Source: Streptomyces flavofungini (lineage in GTDB: Bacteria; Actinomycetota; Actinomycetes; Streptomycetales; Streptomycetaceae). From it: 64,000 nt of DNA. Of this stretch, positions 51,835 through 59,755 are shown one piece after another (positions within the stretch are counted from its first letter, which is position 1; every line of letters starts with the position of its first letter). The notes beneath the pieces are model-generated. The model ran no database searches, had not been told where the DNA came from, and was given only the letters and a program-made list of their open reading frames with translations. The position numbers were made by a program, and so were the translations under genes. The stretch lies in assembly GCF_014650815.1 (NCBI RefSeq), contig NZ_BMVR01000003.1:310001-374000 (forward strand), written 5' to 3'.

Positions 51835-52362
51835 TCAGGCGCGGGTCAGTTCCGTGGCGCCGAAGGACACGTCGAAGCGGTCGCACCAGAGGGTGACGCT
51901 GCGGTACTTGTCGAGGTCGACGTCGGCGGGCAGCGGGTAGTTCTGGTCGCCCTTGTTGCCCTTGAGCTCGCCCAGGCTGACGTGTCGGCCGTCGTCGAAG
52001 ACGTGCCAGCCGTCCTTGCCGGGCTTCACTTCGGCGTCGCTGAGCCAGACCCGCAGGGCGGGGCCGTTGCTCGTCTCCAGGTCCGTCAGGCGGAGGACGC
52101 GGGTGCCGTCCGCGAGGCGCAGGATGCGGACCGAGCCGCTGGTCTCGTGCTCGTGGCTGATCAGCTTCCCGTTGGCCAGCTCCTTCGGCTCGACCCGCGC
52201 ACCGTTCCCGGCCGCCGCGACGGGCAGCGGGTCCCGCACGGTCTCGTCCACCCACAGCTTCCACGGCTGGAACCAGTACAGCCCCACACCCGCGAGCACC
52301 ACACCCGTGCACAACACGGTGAGGAACCATGGCCTGCCGAGTGTGCTCCGTACGCGTCCCAT
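51835..52362 (-). CDS. Membrane-anchored DM13-domain protein
   Basis: The 175-residue protein has an N-terminal signal-anchor helix (PWFLTVLCTGVVLAGVGLYWF). The DM13 domain follows: GKLISHEHETSGSVRILRLADGTRVLRLTDLETSNGPALRVWLSDA, then GNKGDQNYPLPADVDLDKYRSVTLWCDRFDVSFGATEL. The single conserved cysteine (WCDRF) and the pattern match DM13, proposed to be an electron-transfer or adhesive domain in bacteria and animals. It is located outside the membrane. Start ATG 52362 is chosen because the helix follows directly. It is convergent with the TetR gene with only five bases between. Role is uncertain. Confidence 0.88.
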   Translation of the reverse strand: MGRVRSTLGRPWFLTVLCTGVVLAGVGLYWFQPWKLWVDETVRDPLPVAAAGNGARVEPKELANGKLISHEHETSGSVRILRLADGTRVLRLTDLETSNGPALRVWLSDAEVKPGKDGWHVFDDGRHVSLGELKGNKGDQNYPLPADVDLDKYRSVTLWCDRFDVSFGATELTRA

Positions 52363-52545
52363 GTCGTGCCTCCGCAAAGATCGAGTGTGCTGCTGCCGCT
52401 GTCTCTGTAAGACGGCTGACGGAGTGCCCGGCACTCCCGGAATCTCATGACGAAAGTCTTACGGCCCCCATGGCGTCACGTGGGACCAGGGGCGGGGCGG
52501 CTGCCCTGTCGGACGCGCCCTGCCCGTCGGCGCGTCGATGAACGC

Positions 52546-53514
52546 CTAGGCGGGCAGGGCCTTCGTGCTGACGGCGGCGGTCTCGGGCGGGGCGATCCGG
52601 CGCAGCAGGAAGCCCGCGGCCATGGCCATGATGAACATCTCCACCGCGTACACCGCTGAGGGGATGGCCATCCGGGTGCTGTCGAGGAGGGAGGGGCTGA
52701 GGGCGATGGCCATCGACAGCGTGGTGTTGTGCATGCCGATCTCGAAGCAGGTGGCCACGGACTGCCGGTGGTCGCCACGGGCCAGGCGGGTCGCTCCGTA
52801 GCCGATGGTGAGGGAGATCGCGGCGAAGAGGAACGCGACGAGGCCGACGTCGGCGAGATAGCCGAGCACGTTCTCGCGCTCGGTGACGACGGCGGCGATG
52901 ATGACGCCGATGAGCGCCGTCACCGCCGTCAGCTTGACGGCCCGGGTGGAGCGCTCCGCGAAGTTCGGATGGCGCTGACGTACCAGCATGCCCGCCGCCA
53001 CCGGCACCAGCACGACGAGGAAGACCTGCACGGTCTTGTCGAAGCGCAGCCCCAGCGCCTCGTCGGTGCCGGACATGAAGTGGTCGAGGGAGAGGTTCAC
53101 GACGATCGGCAGCGTGACGACGGCGATCACCGAATTGATGGCGGTGAGCGTGACGTTGAGGGCGACGTCGCCGCCGAAGAGGTGGCTGAAGATATTGGCC
53201 ATCGTGCCGCCGGGGGAGGCCGCGAGCAGCATCATGCCGACGGCGAGCGCCGGGCTCAGGTCGAAGGCGAGGACCAGGCCCAGACAGGCGGCGGGCAGGA
53301 GCAGCAACTGGCAGCCGAGGGCGACGGCCACCGGCCGCGGATGGGCCGTGACCCGGCGGAAGTCGGCCACGGTCAGGCCGAGTCCGAGGCCGAACATGAT
53401 CACGGCGAGGACGGCGGGCAGCAGGAACGTGGTCAGGGACGAGTCCACAAGGACAGGCTCCAGGAGCGGGGTTGGAATGTCCACGACCATGCACGCGACC
53501 ATGCACGCGGCCAT
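52546..53514 (-). CDS. Bile acid:sodium symporter family permease
   Basis: The 322-residue protein has ten helices. The core signature is LLAASPGGTMANIFSHLFGGDVALNVTLTAINSVIAV, the conserved crossing-helix region with S-P-G-G and the substrate/sodium site. The second half has ATCFEIGMHNTTLSMAIAL, the E-x-G-x-x-N element. BASS proteins transport bile acids, pantoate, pyruvate and other organic acids in plants and bacteria; this is of the bacterial PanS/YocS-like group. The N-terminus is uncertain: ATGs at 53514, 53502 and 53490 are possible, and the repeats around ACCATGCACGCG make the choice difficult. No neighbours hint at its substrate. Confidence 0.87.
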   Translation of the reverse strand: MAACMVACMVVDIPTPLLEPVLVDSSLTTFLLPAVLAVIMFGLGLGLTVADFRRVTAHPRPVAVALGCQLLLLPAACLGLVLAFDLSPALAVGMMLLAASPGGTMANIFSHLFGGDVALNVTLTAINSVIAVVTLPIVVNLSLDHFMSGTDEALGLRFDKTVQVFLVVLVPVAAGMLVRQRHPNFAERSTRAVKLTAVTALIGVIIAAVVTERENVLGYLADVGLVAFLFAAISLTIGYGATRLARGDHRQSVATCFEIGMHNTTLSMAIALSPSLLDSTRMAIPSAVYAVEMFIMAMAAGFLLRRIAPPETAAVSTKALPA

Positions 53515-53569
53515 GCGGCGGGAGCCCGTCGGGTGGTGGCGGCGCGCGGCACGTCAGCGGGCGGCCGGT

Positions 53570-53779
53570 CGGCCCCGCCCGGACGTGCGAGGGCCTGGTC
53601 CGGTGAGGCCGGTCGGCCCTGCCCCGGACGTGCGAAGGCCCGGGCCCGGATCCGGTGGGAGTGCCGGGGCCGGGCACGGGCCGTTCGGTGGCCGGGGGTG
53701 AGCCCGGCCGAAGTGAGGGCCGAGGGGGACCCCGGCCGGAGAGACGGCCGGGAGGACCCCGGCCGGAGAGGTGGACGGG
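53570..53779. repeat. G+C-rich imperfect repeats upstream of the BASS gene
   Basis: The stretch contains repeated gaggccggtcggcc-like units near 53607 and a closely repeated accccggccggagag (53734-53748 and 53758-53770 approximately). Related ccggccgaagtgagggccg units lie between. No frame through it has domain character. It probably folds strongly as RNA; it lies between the BASS start and the convergent-side end of the anchored protein gene. Confidence 0.45.
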
Positions 53780-54283
53780 TCAGAAGTGGCGGTGCACCGT
53801 CCGGCGCCGGAAGAACCACACGCCGCCGGTCACGCCCGCGGCCACCAGGGCCCCGCCCGCGACCAGCGTGATCGTGCCGTAGTCCTCGACCGCGCCGCCG
53901 ATGCCGCCGCGCACACCGCGCGCGGGGGCCGTCGTCGACGAGGTCGTGGCCGTCGTACCGACCGTGACCGACTGCGAACCGGCCGCCGAACCGTCCTGAC
54001 AGAGCACCACCACCGTATGGGTGCCGGCACTGACACCCGACCAGGAGGCACTGCCGCCGGTGAGCTGGGTCTGCCGCCCCGAGGCGAAACTGGCATTGCC
54101 GTTGCTCATCAGCGCGGCCTTGCCCCCGGCTGGACAGGCAGTCGTGGTGACCTGCACGGTCGACCCGGTGACGGTCACGTTGATCCCCGGTCCCGCGACC
54201 GCCGACGGGGCGGTCAGTGCCAGCGGGACTGCGACGGCGGCCACGGCAAGGCCGGAGCGGAGCGATATCTGGGTAATACGCAT
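53780..54283 (-). CDS. Secreted, membrane-anchored surface protein
   Basis: The 167-residue protein starts MRITQISLRSGLAVAAVAVPLALTAPSAVAG, a Sec signal with a cleavage site after AVA. The mature part is a small beta domain (INVTVTGSTVQVTTTACPAGGKAALMSNGNASF, SGVSAGTHTVVVLCQDGSAAGSQSVTV) with two cysteines that can form a disulfide. A Thr/Ser linker (TTATTSSTTAPARG) and a C-terminal membrane helix with positive tail (LVAGGALVAAGVTGGVWFFRRR) follow. So it is exported and held on the outer surface, without a sortase LPxTG. Streptomyces have many such proteins; function is unknown. Confidence 0.85.
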   Translation of the reverse strand: MRITQISLRSGLAVAAVAVPLALTAPSAVAGPGINVTVTGSTVQVTTTACPAGGKAALMSNGNASFASGRQTQLTGGSASWSGVSAGTHTVVVLCQDGSAAGSQSVTVGTTATTSSTTAPARGVRGGIGGAVEDYGTITLVAGGALVAAGVTGGVWFFRRRTVHRHF

Positions 54284-54527
54284 GCGTCTGCCCTCCGGTG
54301 GCACGGTTGGCGGTACGTCCCGTGCGCCGCCGGAATTGGGAATCGTCCGTGCTACCTGACGACGAGCCAACGCGGCGTCAGGCCGTACCGCATGCGGACT
54401 GCCCCCGGGCAGGTGACGGAGTCCATCGTCCGGCCGAGAGCCGACCGCCGTTCAGGGGCGCGCCCGGGGTGCGGCGGACGGCTGACCCGATGTCACCCGG
54501 GCCGGCCGCCCACCCGCGGCGCGGACG

Positions 54528-55553
54528 TCACCACGAAGGCCCCGCCTGCAGCAGCCGGTCGCGGACGAGGAGCACATGCGGATTGGCCGAGGCGCCCGGC
54601 CGCTGCGCCAGATAGCCCGTGTTGATCGGCGGGTCCTCGGGCAGCAGCAGCGGCACCAGGGCGCCCGAGGCCAGCTCGTCCAGGCACAGATAGCGCGGCA
54701 GCACGGTGATACCCGCCCCGGCCGCCACCGCCGAGAGCACCCCGCGCAGGTCCGGCACGGTGATCGCGGGCTGCTCGGTCAGGCGCTCGCCGAAGACGTG
54801 CCACCAGTAGCGGCGGGCGATGGGCAGGTCGTCCGCGTACGCGACGATCGGCACCCCGCGCAGCGCGGCGGGACCCTCGGCCGTGACCCGGTGCGCGCCG
54901 ATGCGCTCCGCCCACCCCGGCGAGGCGACGAGCACGAACTCCTCGTCCGCGAGCGGCACCGCGCTGAACGTGCGCCCGCGCAGCCGGAGCGTGGAGATCA
55001 CCAGGTCGAAGCGGCCGCCGCGGAGGCCGTCGAGGAGCTCGTCGGTGAGGCCCATGGTGATCCGCAGCCGCACCCCCTGGTCGGTGAGCGGCGCCAGCGC
55101 GGGCAGCGCCCGGGCACACACCAGCTCGGCCGGTCCCGCCAGGTGCACCGGCTCGGGGCGCTGCTCGGCGGCGAACGGGCCGCGGTCGGCCACGGCGGCG
55201 AGCGCGTCGATCGGGGCCGCCACCTGCGTGGCCAGTTCGTCGGCGACGGACGTCGGGACGGCGCCGCGGGGCCGGCGCTCGAACAGCTCCCGCCCGAGCT
55301 GCTGCTCCAGGGAGCGGATCTGCGTCGTGACCGTCGGCTGCGAGAGGCCGAGCACCCGTGCGGCGGCGGTGAAGGAGCCGGAGCGGTGCACGGCGAGGAA
55401 GGTACGCAGTAGGGACAGGTCGAGCGGCGCGCGTGCCGGGGCGGCGTCGGCGGGTGCGGCGGCCGCGGACCGGCCCCGGTCGGCGGGCGGCGACGCGGGC
55501 CGTGCGCGGCGCCCCCGCGCTGAGCTCGTGCCATTGGAATCTCTATGGGGCAT
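54528..55553 (-). CDS. LysR-family regulator
   Basis: The protein has 341 residues. The LysR HTH covers about residues 44-105 (LDLSLLRTFLAVHRSGSFTAAARVLGLSQPTVTTQIRSLEQQLGRELFERRPRG). The effector domain follows with PALAPLTDQGVRLRITMGLTDELLDGLRGGRFDLVIS and GVLSAVAAGAGITVLPRYLCLDELASGAL. Residues 1-43 form an Arg/Ala/Pro-rich extension that most LysR proteins lack, so the start at 55553 may be too early. The gene is divergent from the DJ-1/PfpI protein gene. Two 15-16-bp direct repeats (55533-55548 and 55566-55580) straddle its annotated start and are good LysR-site candidates. Confidence 0.88.
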   Translation of the reverse strand: MPHRDSNGTSSARGRRARPASPPADRGRSAAAAPADAAPARAPLDLSLLRTFLAVHRSGSFTAAARVLGLSQPTVTTQIRSLEQQLGRELFERRPRGAVPTSVADELATQVAAPIDALAAVADRGPFAAEQRPEPVHLAGPAELVCARALPALAPLTDQGVRLRITMGLTDELLDGLRGGRFDLVISTLRLRGRTFSAVPLADEEFVLVASPGWAERIGAHRVTAEGPAALRGVPIVAYADDLPIARRYWWHVFGERLTEQPAITVPDLRGVLSAVAAGAGITVLPRYLCLDELASGALVPLLLPEDPPINTGYLAQRPGASANPHVLLVRDRLLQAGPSW

Positions 55554-55580
55554 ACCGGAGATCGTATTGGAACTCTATGG
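55533..55580. promoter_or_regulatory. Paired direct repeats at the LysR/PfpI divergent promoter
   Basis: ATTGGAATCTCTATGG (55533-55548) and ATTGGAACTCTATGG (55566-55580) are 33 bp apart. LysR tetramers bind two such sites, one regulatory and one activating, near divergent promoters. The first copy lies inside the 5' end of the annotated LysR frame. Confidence 0.5.
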
Positions 55581-55683
55581 CTCGGCCGCCTACCTTCGAA
55601 CTACCGGCGAGCTGACGTTCTGCGTATGAAATGTCAGGGCGTCACGCGAGACGAGCGAGACAAAGCGAGACGAGGAGAGGGTT

Positions 55684-56379
55684 ATGGCGAAGATCCTGAT
55701 GGTGGTCACCGGCTCCGACGTATGGACGCTGGCCGACGGCACCGCGCATCCGAGCGGCTACTGGGCCGAGGAGGTCGCGGCCCCGTACCAGGCCTTCGTG
55801 GCGGCCGGGTACGACGTCGTGGTGGCGACGCCCGGCGGCGTCGCGCCGACGATGGACCCGGCGAGCCTCGCGCCCGAGCTGAACGGCGGTCAGGAGAACG
55901 CCGACGCGATCGCCGCCGTCCTCGCGGGCGTCACCGAGCTGAAGCGCCCCGTGGCGCTCGCGGACGTCGAGCTCGACGACTACGCCGGAGTGTTCTACCC
56001 CGGCGGCCACGGTCCGATGGAGGACCTCGCGGTGAACGCCGGGTCCGGCGCCCTCCTCGTCGCGGCCCTCGCGTCCGGCAAGCCCCTCGGCATCGTCTGC
56101 CACGGCCCCGCCGCGCTGCTCGCCACCGCCGACGCCGAGGGCGGTTCGCCCTTCGCGGGCCGCCGCGTGACCGCGTTCAGCAACGCCGAGGAGACCCAGT
56201 CCGGGTTCGCCGACCGCGCGCCGTGGCTGCTCCAGGACCGGCTCGTCGCCCTCGGCGTCGACTTCCAGGAGGGCGAGGCGTGGGCGCCGCACGTCATCGC
56301 CGACGGCAACCTGTACACGGGCCAGAACCCGGCGTCGGCCGCCCCGCTCGCCGCCCGCATCGTCACGGCGCTGGGCTGA
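55684..56379 (+). CDS. DJ-1/PfpI-superfamily protein
   Basis: The 231-residue protein starts MAKILMVVTGSDVWTLADGTAHPSGYWAEEVAAPYQAF. The nucleophile elbow is GIVCHGPAALLA with the reactive cysteine and the following His. The YPGGHGPMEDL loop and the GYWAEE segment (glutamate before the nucleophile) match the Hsp31/type-1 glutamine-amidotransferase-like branch, some of which are glutathione-independent glyoxalase III or deglycase enzymes acting on methylglyoxal. It is divergent from the LysR gene and three bases before the TetR gene, so LysR probably controls it, and an aldehyde theme continues with the aldehyde dehydrogenase downstream. Confidence 0.9.
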   Translation: MAKILMVVTGSDVWTLADGTAHPSGYWAEEVAAPYQAFVAAGYDVVVATPGGVAPTMDPASLAPELNGGQENADAIAAVLAGVTELKRPVALADVELDDYAGVFYPGGHGPMEDLAVNAGSGALLVAALASGKPLGIVCHGPAALLATADAEGGSPFAGRRVTAFSNAEETQSGFADRAPWLLQDRLVALGVDFQEGEAWAPHVIADGNLYTGQNPASAAPLAARIVTALG

Positions 56380-56382
56380 GCC

Positions 56383-57087
56383 ATGGCCAACGACCGGCTC
56401 ACCGATGTCCTCGACGCGACCTACACGTGCCTGAGCAGGTACGGCGTGCGGCGCACCACGATGGATGACATCGCGGGCGAGATGGGTGTGTCCCGGTCCG
56501 CCGTCTACCAGTACGTACGCGGCAAGGACGACGCCGTCCGGCAGCTCGCCCGGCGCCTGCACGACCGGGCGCTGGAGCGGGCCGCGGCGGCCGCGGCCTG
56601 CGACGCGCCGCCCGCCGAGCGGATCCACGGCATCATGGCCGCGAAGCTCGACCTGGTCCTGGACATCGCGGGCGGTTCGTCGCACGCCGCGGAGCTGCTC
56701 GACGCGAAGGCACGGCTCTCCGGGGACATCTGCGACGCGTTCACCGAGCGGATCCGGGGGCTGCTGGCCGAGCAGTTCGCCGGGACGGGGGTGGCGGCTG
56801 TGACGGCCGGGCCCACGGAGGCGACCGGGCTCGCCCGGCCCGCGGAGCCCGTCCCGCCGACGGACCCCACCCGGCCCACGGCCCCCACCGGGAGCAGTCC
56901 GACCACCCCCGCGACCACCCCCATCCCCACTCCCGACGGCACCCCCCTCACCCCCGCCCGGGCCGCCGACATCTGCCTCGCCCTCGTCATCGGCCTCGAA
57001 TCCCTCCCCGACGCGGCGCACCTGCTGCGCCCCGCCACCTACGCCCTGCTCACCGGGCTCCTGCCCGCACCCGAGTCACACTCCTGA
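56383..57087 (+). CDS. TetR-family regulator
   Basis: The protein has 234 residues. The TetR HTH is at residues 5-55 (LTDVLDATYTCLSRYGVRRTTMDDIAGEMGVSRSAVYQYVRGKDDAV). The middle part contains SSHAAELLDAKARLSGDICDAF. Residues 140-190 are a Pro/Thr/Ala-rich insertion (GPTEATGLARPAEPVPP, TDPTRPTAPTGSSPTT) that is unusual within a TetR ligand domain; helices resume at ARAADICLALVIGLESLPDAA. It lies three bases after the DJ-1 gene and seven bases before the aldehyde dehydrogenase gene, so all three are one operon, likely self-regulated. Confidence 0.88.
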   Translation: MANDRLTDVLDATYTCLSRYGVRRTTMDDIAGEMGVSRSAVYQYVRGKDDAVRQLARRLHDRALERAAAAAACDAPPAERIHGIMAAKLDLVLDIAGGSSHAAELLDAKARLSGDICDAFTERIRGLLAEQFAGTGVAAVTAGPTEATGLARPAEPVPPTDPTRPTAPTGSSPTTPATTPIPTPDGTPLTPARAADICLALVIGLESLPDAAHLLRPATYALLTGLLPAPESHS

Positions 57088-57094
57088 GGACCTC

Positions 57095-58453
57095 ATGAAC
57101 GCCAGCGCCACCCCCACGAACGCCTCCGGCTCCGACGGCACGCCCGAGGACCCCGCCGCCCTCGTGACCCGCCTCCGCGCCACCTTCCGCACCGGCCGCA
57201 CCCGCCCCCTCGACTGGCGCGTACGCCAGCTCACCCGGCTGCGCGACCTGCTCACCGAGCACCGCGAGGACATCGCCGACGCCCTGCACACGGACCTCGG
57301 CAAGCCGCGCGCCGAGGCGTACCGCTCCGAAGTCGACTTCACCGTCCGGGAGATCGACCACACCCTCGACCACCTGGAGGAGTGGCTGAGCCCGCAGTCC
57401 GTCGACGTCAGCGGCGTCTTCGGGGAGCGGGCCAGCGCGGGCACGCAGGTCGACCCGCTGGGCGTCGTGCTCGTCATCGCGCCGTGGAACTACCCCGCGC
57501 AGCTCCTCCTGGTGCCCGTCGCCGGGGCGCTCGCCGCGGGCAACGCCGTCGTCGTCAAGCCCAGCGAGATGGCGCCCGCCACCTCCGCGGTCATCGCCCG
57601 GCTGCTGCCGCGGTACCTGGACACGGACGCCGTGGCCGTCGTCGAGGGCGGCGTGCCCGAGACCACGGCGCTGCTCGCCCAGCGCTTCGACCACATCTTC
57701 TACACCGGCAACGGCGCCGTGGGCCGCATCGTGATGCGCGCCGCCGCCGAGCACCTCACCCCCGTCACCCTCGAACTCGGCGGCAAGTCACCGGCGTTCG
57801 TCGACACGGGGGTGGACGTGGCGGAGGTCGCCAAGCGCCTGGCCCGCGCCAAGTTCGCCAACGCCGGACAGACCTGCGTCGCGCCCGACTACGTCCTCAC
57901 CACCCCGGCCACCGCCCGCGCGCTTGAGGCCGCCCTCGCGGAGGCGATCACGGAGCAGTACGGGGCGGACCCGGCGGCGTCGGACGCGTACGGCCGGATC
58001 GTCAACGAGCGGCACTTCGACCGGCTTTCGGGGCTGCTCGGCTCGGGCCGCCTGGTGACCGGCGGGCAGACCGACCGGGCCACGAAGTACATCGCGCCGA
58101 CCGTGCTCGGCGGGGTCAAGGCCGACGAGCCCGTCATGCGCGAGGAGATCTTCGGCCCCGTGCTGCCGATCGTCGAGGTCGAAGGCCTGGACGAGGCCAT
58201 CGAGTTCATCAACGACCGGGACAAGCCGCTCGCCCTGTACGCGTTCACCGACGCGGACGTCACCCGGGAGCGGCTCGCCGCCGAGACCTCGTCGGGTGGG
58301 CTCGGCTTCGGCCTGCCGATGGCCCATCTCTCCGTCCCCGAGCTGCCCTTCGGCGGCGTCGGCGAGAGCGGGCTCGGTGCCTACCACGGCCCGCACTCCA
58401 TCGCGACGTTCAGCCACCGCAAGGCGCGCCTGGACGTGCCCCTGCCCGCCTGA
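57095..58453 (+). CDS. Aldehyde dehydrogenase family protein
   Basis: The protein has 452 residues. NAD(P)-binding motif VLVIAPWNYPAQLLLVPVAGALAAGNAVVVKPSE, glycine motif FYTGNGAVGRIVM, general base in TLELGGKSPAFVD, catalytic cysteine in NAGQTCVAPDYVL, and MREEIFGPVLPIVEVE are all present. The shorter length and the PWNYP/TLELGGKSP forms place it in the class-3 (ALDH3) group, which oxidises medium- and long-chain or aromatic aldehydes such as lipid-peroxidation products. It is the third gene of the LysR-controlled operon after a DJ-1 protein and TetR, so it probably completes an aldehyde detoxification function. The start is close after the TetR stop with AGGA upstream. Confidence 0.93.
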   Translation: MNASATPTNASGSDGTPEDPAALVTRLRATFRTGRTRPLDWRVRQLTRLRDLLTEHREDIADALHTDLGKPRAEAYRSEVDFTVREIDHTLDHLEEWLSPQSVDVSGVFGERASAGTQVDPLGVVLVIAPWNYPAQLLLVPVAGALAAGNAVVVKPSEMAPATSAVIARLLPRYLDTDAVAVVEGGVPETTALLAQRFDHIFYTGNGAVGRIVMRAAAEHLTPVTLELGGKSPAFVDTGVDVAEVAKRLARAKFANAGQTCVAPDYVLTTPATARALEAALAEAITEQYGADPAASDAYGRIVNERHFDRLSGLLGSGRLVTGGQTDRATKYIAPTVLGGVKADEPVMREEIFGPVLPIVEVEGLDEAIEFINDRDKPLALYAFTDADVTRERLAAETSSGGLGFGLPMAHLSVPELPFGGVGESGLGAYHGPHSIATFSHRKARLDVPLPA

Positions 58454-58478
58454 ACCGGCCTCCTGCGACGGCCTGGTG

Positions 58479-58973
58479 TCACTGCCCCTCGGCGGGCGGC
58501 GGCACCAGGCCGTCGGCGACGAGGCCCGCGTACACGGCCTGGCCGAGCGCCTGGACCGCCGACTGCGGGCGCACCATCACCGTGAACTCCTTGATCCGGC
58601 CGTCCTCGTCGAAGTGCAGCAGGTCGATGCCGTGGATCTCCTTGCCGGACACGGTCGTCCGGAACAGCAGGACGGCCGAGTCCGCCTCGCTCCCGTCGGC
58701 GCTGGTCTGCGCCGCGCCCTCGTAGGACCCGACGTACCGGAAGTCCTCGAACAGGCGCAGCAGCACCCCGAAGAGCCCGATCACCATCTCGCGGCCCTCG
58801 AAGGGCTGGAACTTCACCGGGCTGTAGAAGCGGATGTCCGGGGTGAACAGGTCCTCCAGCGCGGCGAGTTCACGCTTCTCGACGGCTTCGCGGAAGCGTG
58901 CGGCGGCAGCGGCGGACGGTGCGGCGGCGTCGGTGGACCGGCTGGTGGCGTCGGTGGACTGGGTGGTGGCCAT
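58479..58973 (-). CDS. SnoaL-like/NTF2-fold protein
   Basis: The 164-residue protein starts MATTQSTDATSRSTDA. After a Ser/Thr/Ala-rich N-terminus of about 25 residues, one NTF2-like cone follows: FREAVEKRELAALEDLFTPDIRFYSPVKFQPFEGREMVIGLFGVLLRLFEDFRYVGSYE, then ADSAVLLFRTTVSGKEIHGIDLLHFDEDGRIKEFTVMVRP. This is the small SnoaL_2 type, with the His-Gly-Ile-Asp strand lining the pocket. Members act as cyclases, isomerases or ligand carriers. It has a strong GGAGG start and is divergent from the PadR gene with a 36-bp palindrome between, so PadR very likely regulates it. Confidence 0.87.
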   Translation of the reverse strand: MATTQSTDATSRSTDAAAPSAAAAARFREAVEKRELAALEDLFTPDIRFYSPVKFQPFEGREMVIGLFGVLLRLFEDFRYVGSYEGAAQTSADGSEADSAVLLFRTTVSGKEIHGIDLLHFDEDGRIKEFTVMVRPQSAVQALGQAVYAGLVADGLVPPPAEGQ

Positions 58974-58983
58974 GCGAACCTCC

Positions 58984-59019
58984 ATAGTCAAGAATCTGAG
59001 TAGTCAGATTTATGACTAT
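58984..59019. promoter_or_regulatory. Nested 36-bp palindrome, shared operator of SnoaL-like and PadR genes
   Basis: Outer arms ATAGTCA (58984-58990) and TGACTAT (59013-59019) and inner arms AATCTGA (58993-58999) and TCAGATT (59004-59010) are all perfectly symmetric about the same centre, 59001.5. Only the short AG/TA spacers and the central GTAG break symmetry. It lies between the divergent starts 58973 and 59081. This A+T-rich, doubly symmetric site suits a PadR dimer or pair of dimers. Confidence 0.75.
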
Positions 59020-59080
59020 CATGGTCGCACGGCGCCCGGAAGGGAAGACCGGTCGGCGCAGCGCGAAGGAGAGGGCGGAC

Positions 59081-59680
59081 ATGGCTCTGCGGCACGCGGT
59101 GCTCGCGGCACTGCTCGACGGCGAGTTCAGCGGCTACCAACTGGCCAAGGGGTTCGACATCGGCGTCGCCAACTTCTGGCACGCCCTGCCGCAGCAGCTC
59201 TACGCCGAGCTGACCCGTCTGGAGGGCGACGGCCTGGTCTCCGGGCGCGAGGTGGTGCAGGACGGACGCCCCAACAAACGGATGTTCCGGGTCACGGACG
59301 CGGGCGTCACCGAACTGCAGCGCTTCGCCACCGCACCCGCCAAGCCGTCCTTCATCCGGGACGACCTCCTGGTCAAGGTGCAGGCGGTCGACGGCGTCGA
59401 CGCGACGCCGGTGATCGCCCAACTCCAGGAGCGCGCGGCGGTCGCCGAGGCCAAGGTCGAGGTACTCGGCAAGCTGCTGCGGCGGCTGCGCGGGGACGTG
59501 GACGAGGAGGAGTTCCTGCTGACGGGGCAGCGGATCGGCCCCTATCTGACCTGCCAGCGCGGGCTCGCGTTCGAGAGCGAGACGCGTGCGTGGTGCCTGC
59601 GGGCGGCGGAGCTGCTGGTGCGGCGGGGGAGCGCGGGGCGGGCCCCGTCGGGGTCGGCGCACCGCCGCCCGGCCGGGTGA
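59081..59680 (+). CDS. PadR-family regulator
   Basis: The protein has 199 residues taken from MALRHAVLAALLDGEFSGYQLAKGFDIGVANFWHALPQQLYAELTRLE, with GAAGGAG upstream. ATGs at 59012 and 59021 would start within or next to the palindrome and add a basic segment. It is a PadR winged helix with the usual G-Y-x-L and Y-x-x-L motifs, followed by a helical effector domain (DDLLVKVQAVDGVDATPVIAQLQERAAVAEAKVEVLGKLLRRL). It is divergent from the SnoaL-like gene over the nested palindrome, strongly suggesting that it represses both genes. A terminator hairpin follows. Confidence 0.9.
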   Translation: MALRHAVLAALLDGEFSGYQLAKGFDIGVANFWHALPQQLYAELTRLEGDGLVSGREVVQDGRPNKRMFRVTDAGVTELQRFATAPAKPSFIRDDLLVKVQAVDGVDATPVIAQLQERAAVAEAKVEVLGKLLRRLRGDVDEEEFLLTGQRIGPYLTCQRGLAFESETRAWCLRAAELLVRRGSAGRAPSGSAHRRPAG

Positions 59681-59698
59681 CTAGGCCCTGGCCGGGCG

Positions 59699-59730
59699 CC
59701 CCCGCACCCGATCGGCGTCCGGTGCGGGGG
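59699..59730 (+). terminator. Terminator hairpin after the PadR gene
   Basis: CCCCCGCACC (59699-59708) and GGTGCGGGGG (59721-59730) form a perfect 10-bp stem with a 12-base loop, followed by a T-containing stretch TGGCTTTCGT. It separates the PadR gene from the convergent Tat-secreted protein gene. Confidence 0.7.
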
Positions 59731-59755
59731 TGGCTTTCGTCGTCGGCTGCCCGGG

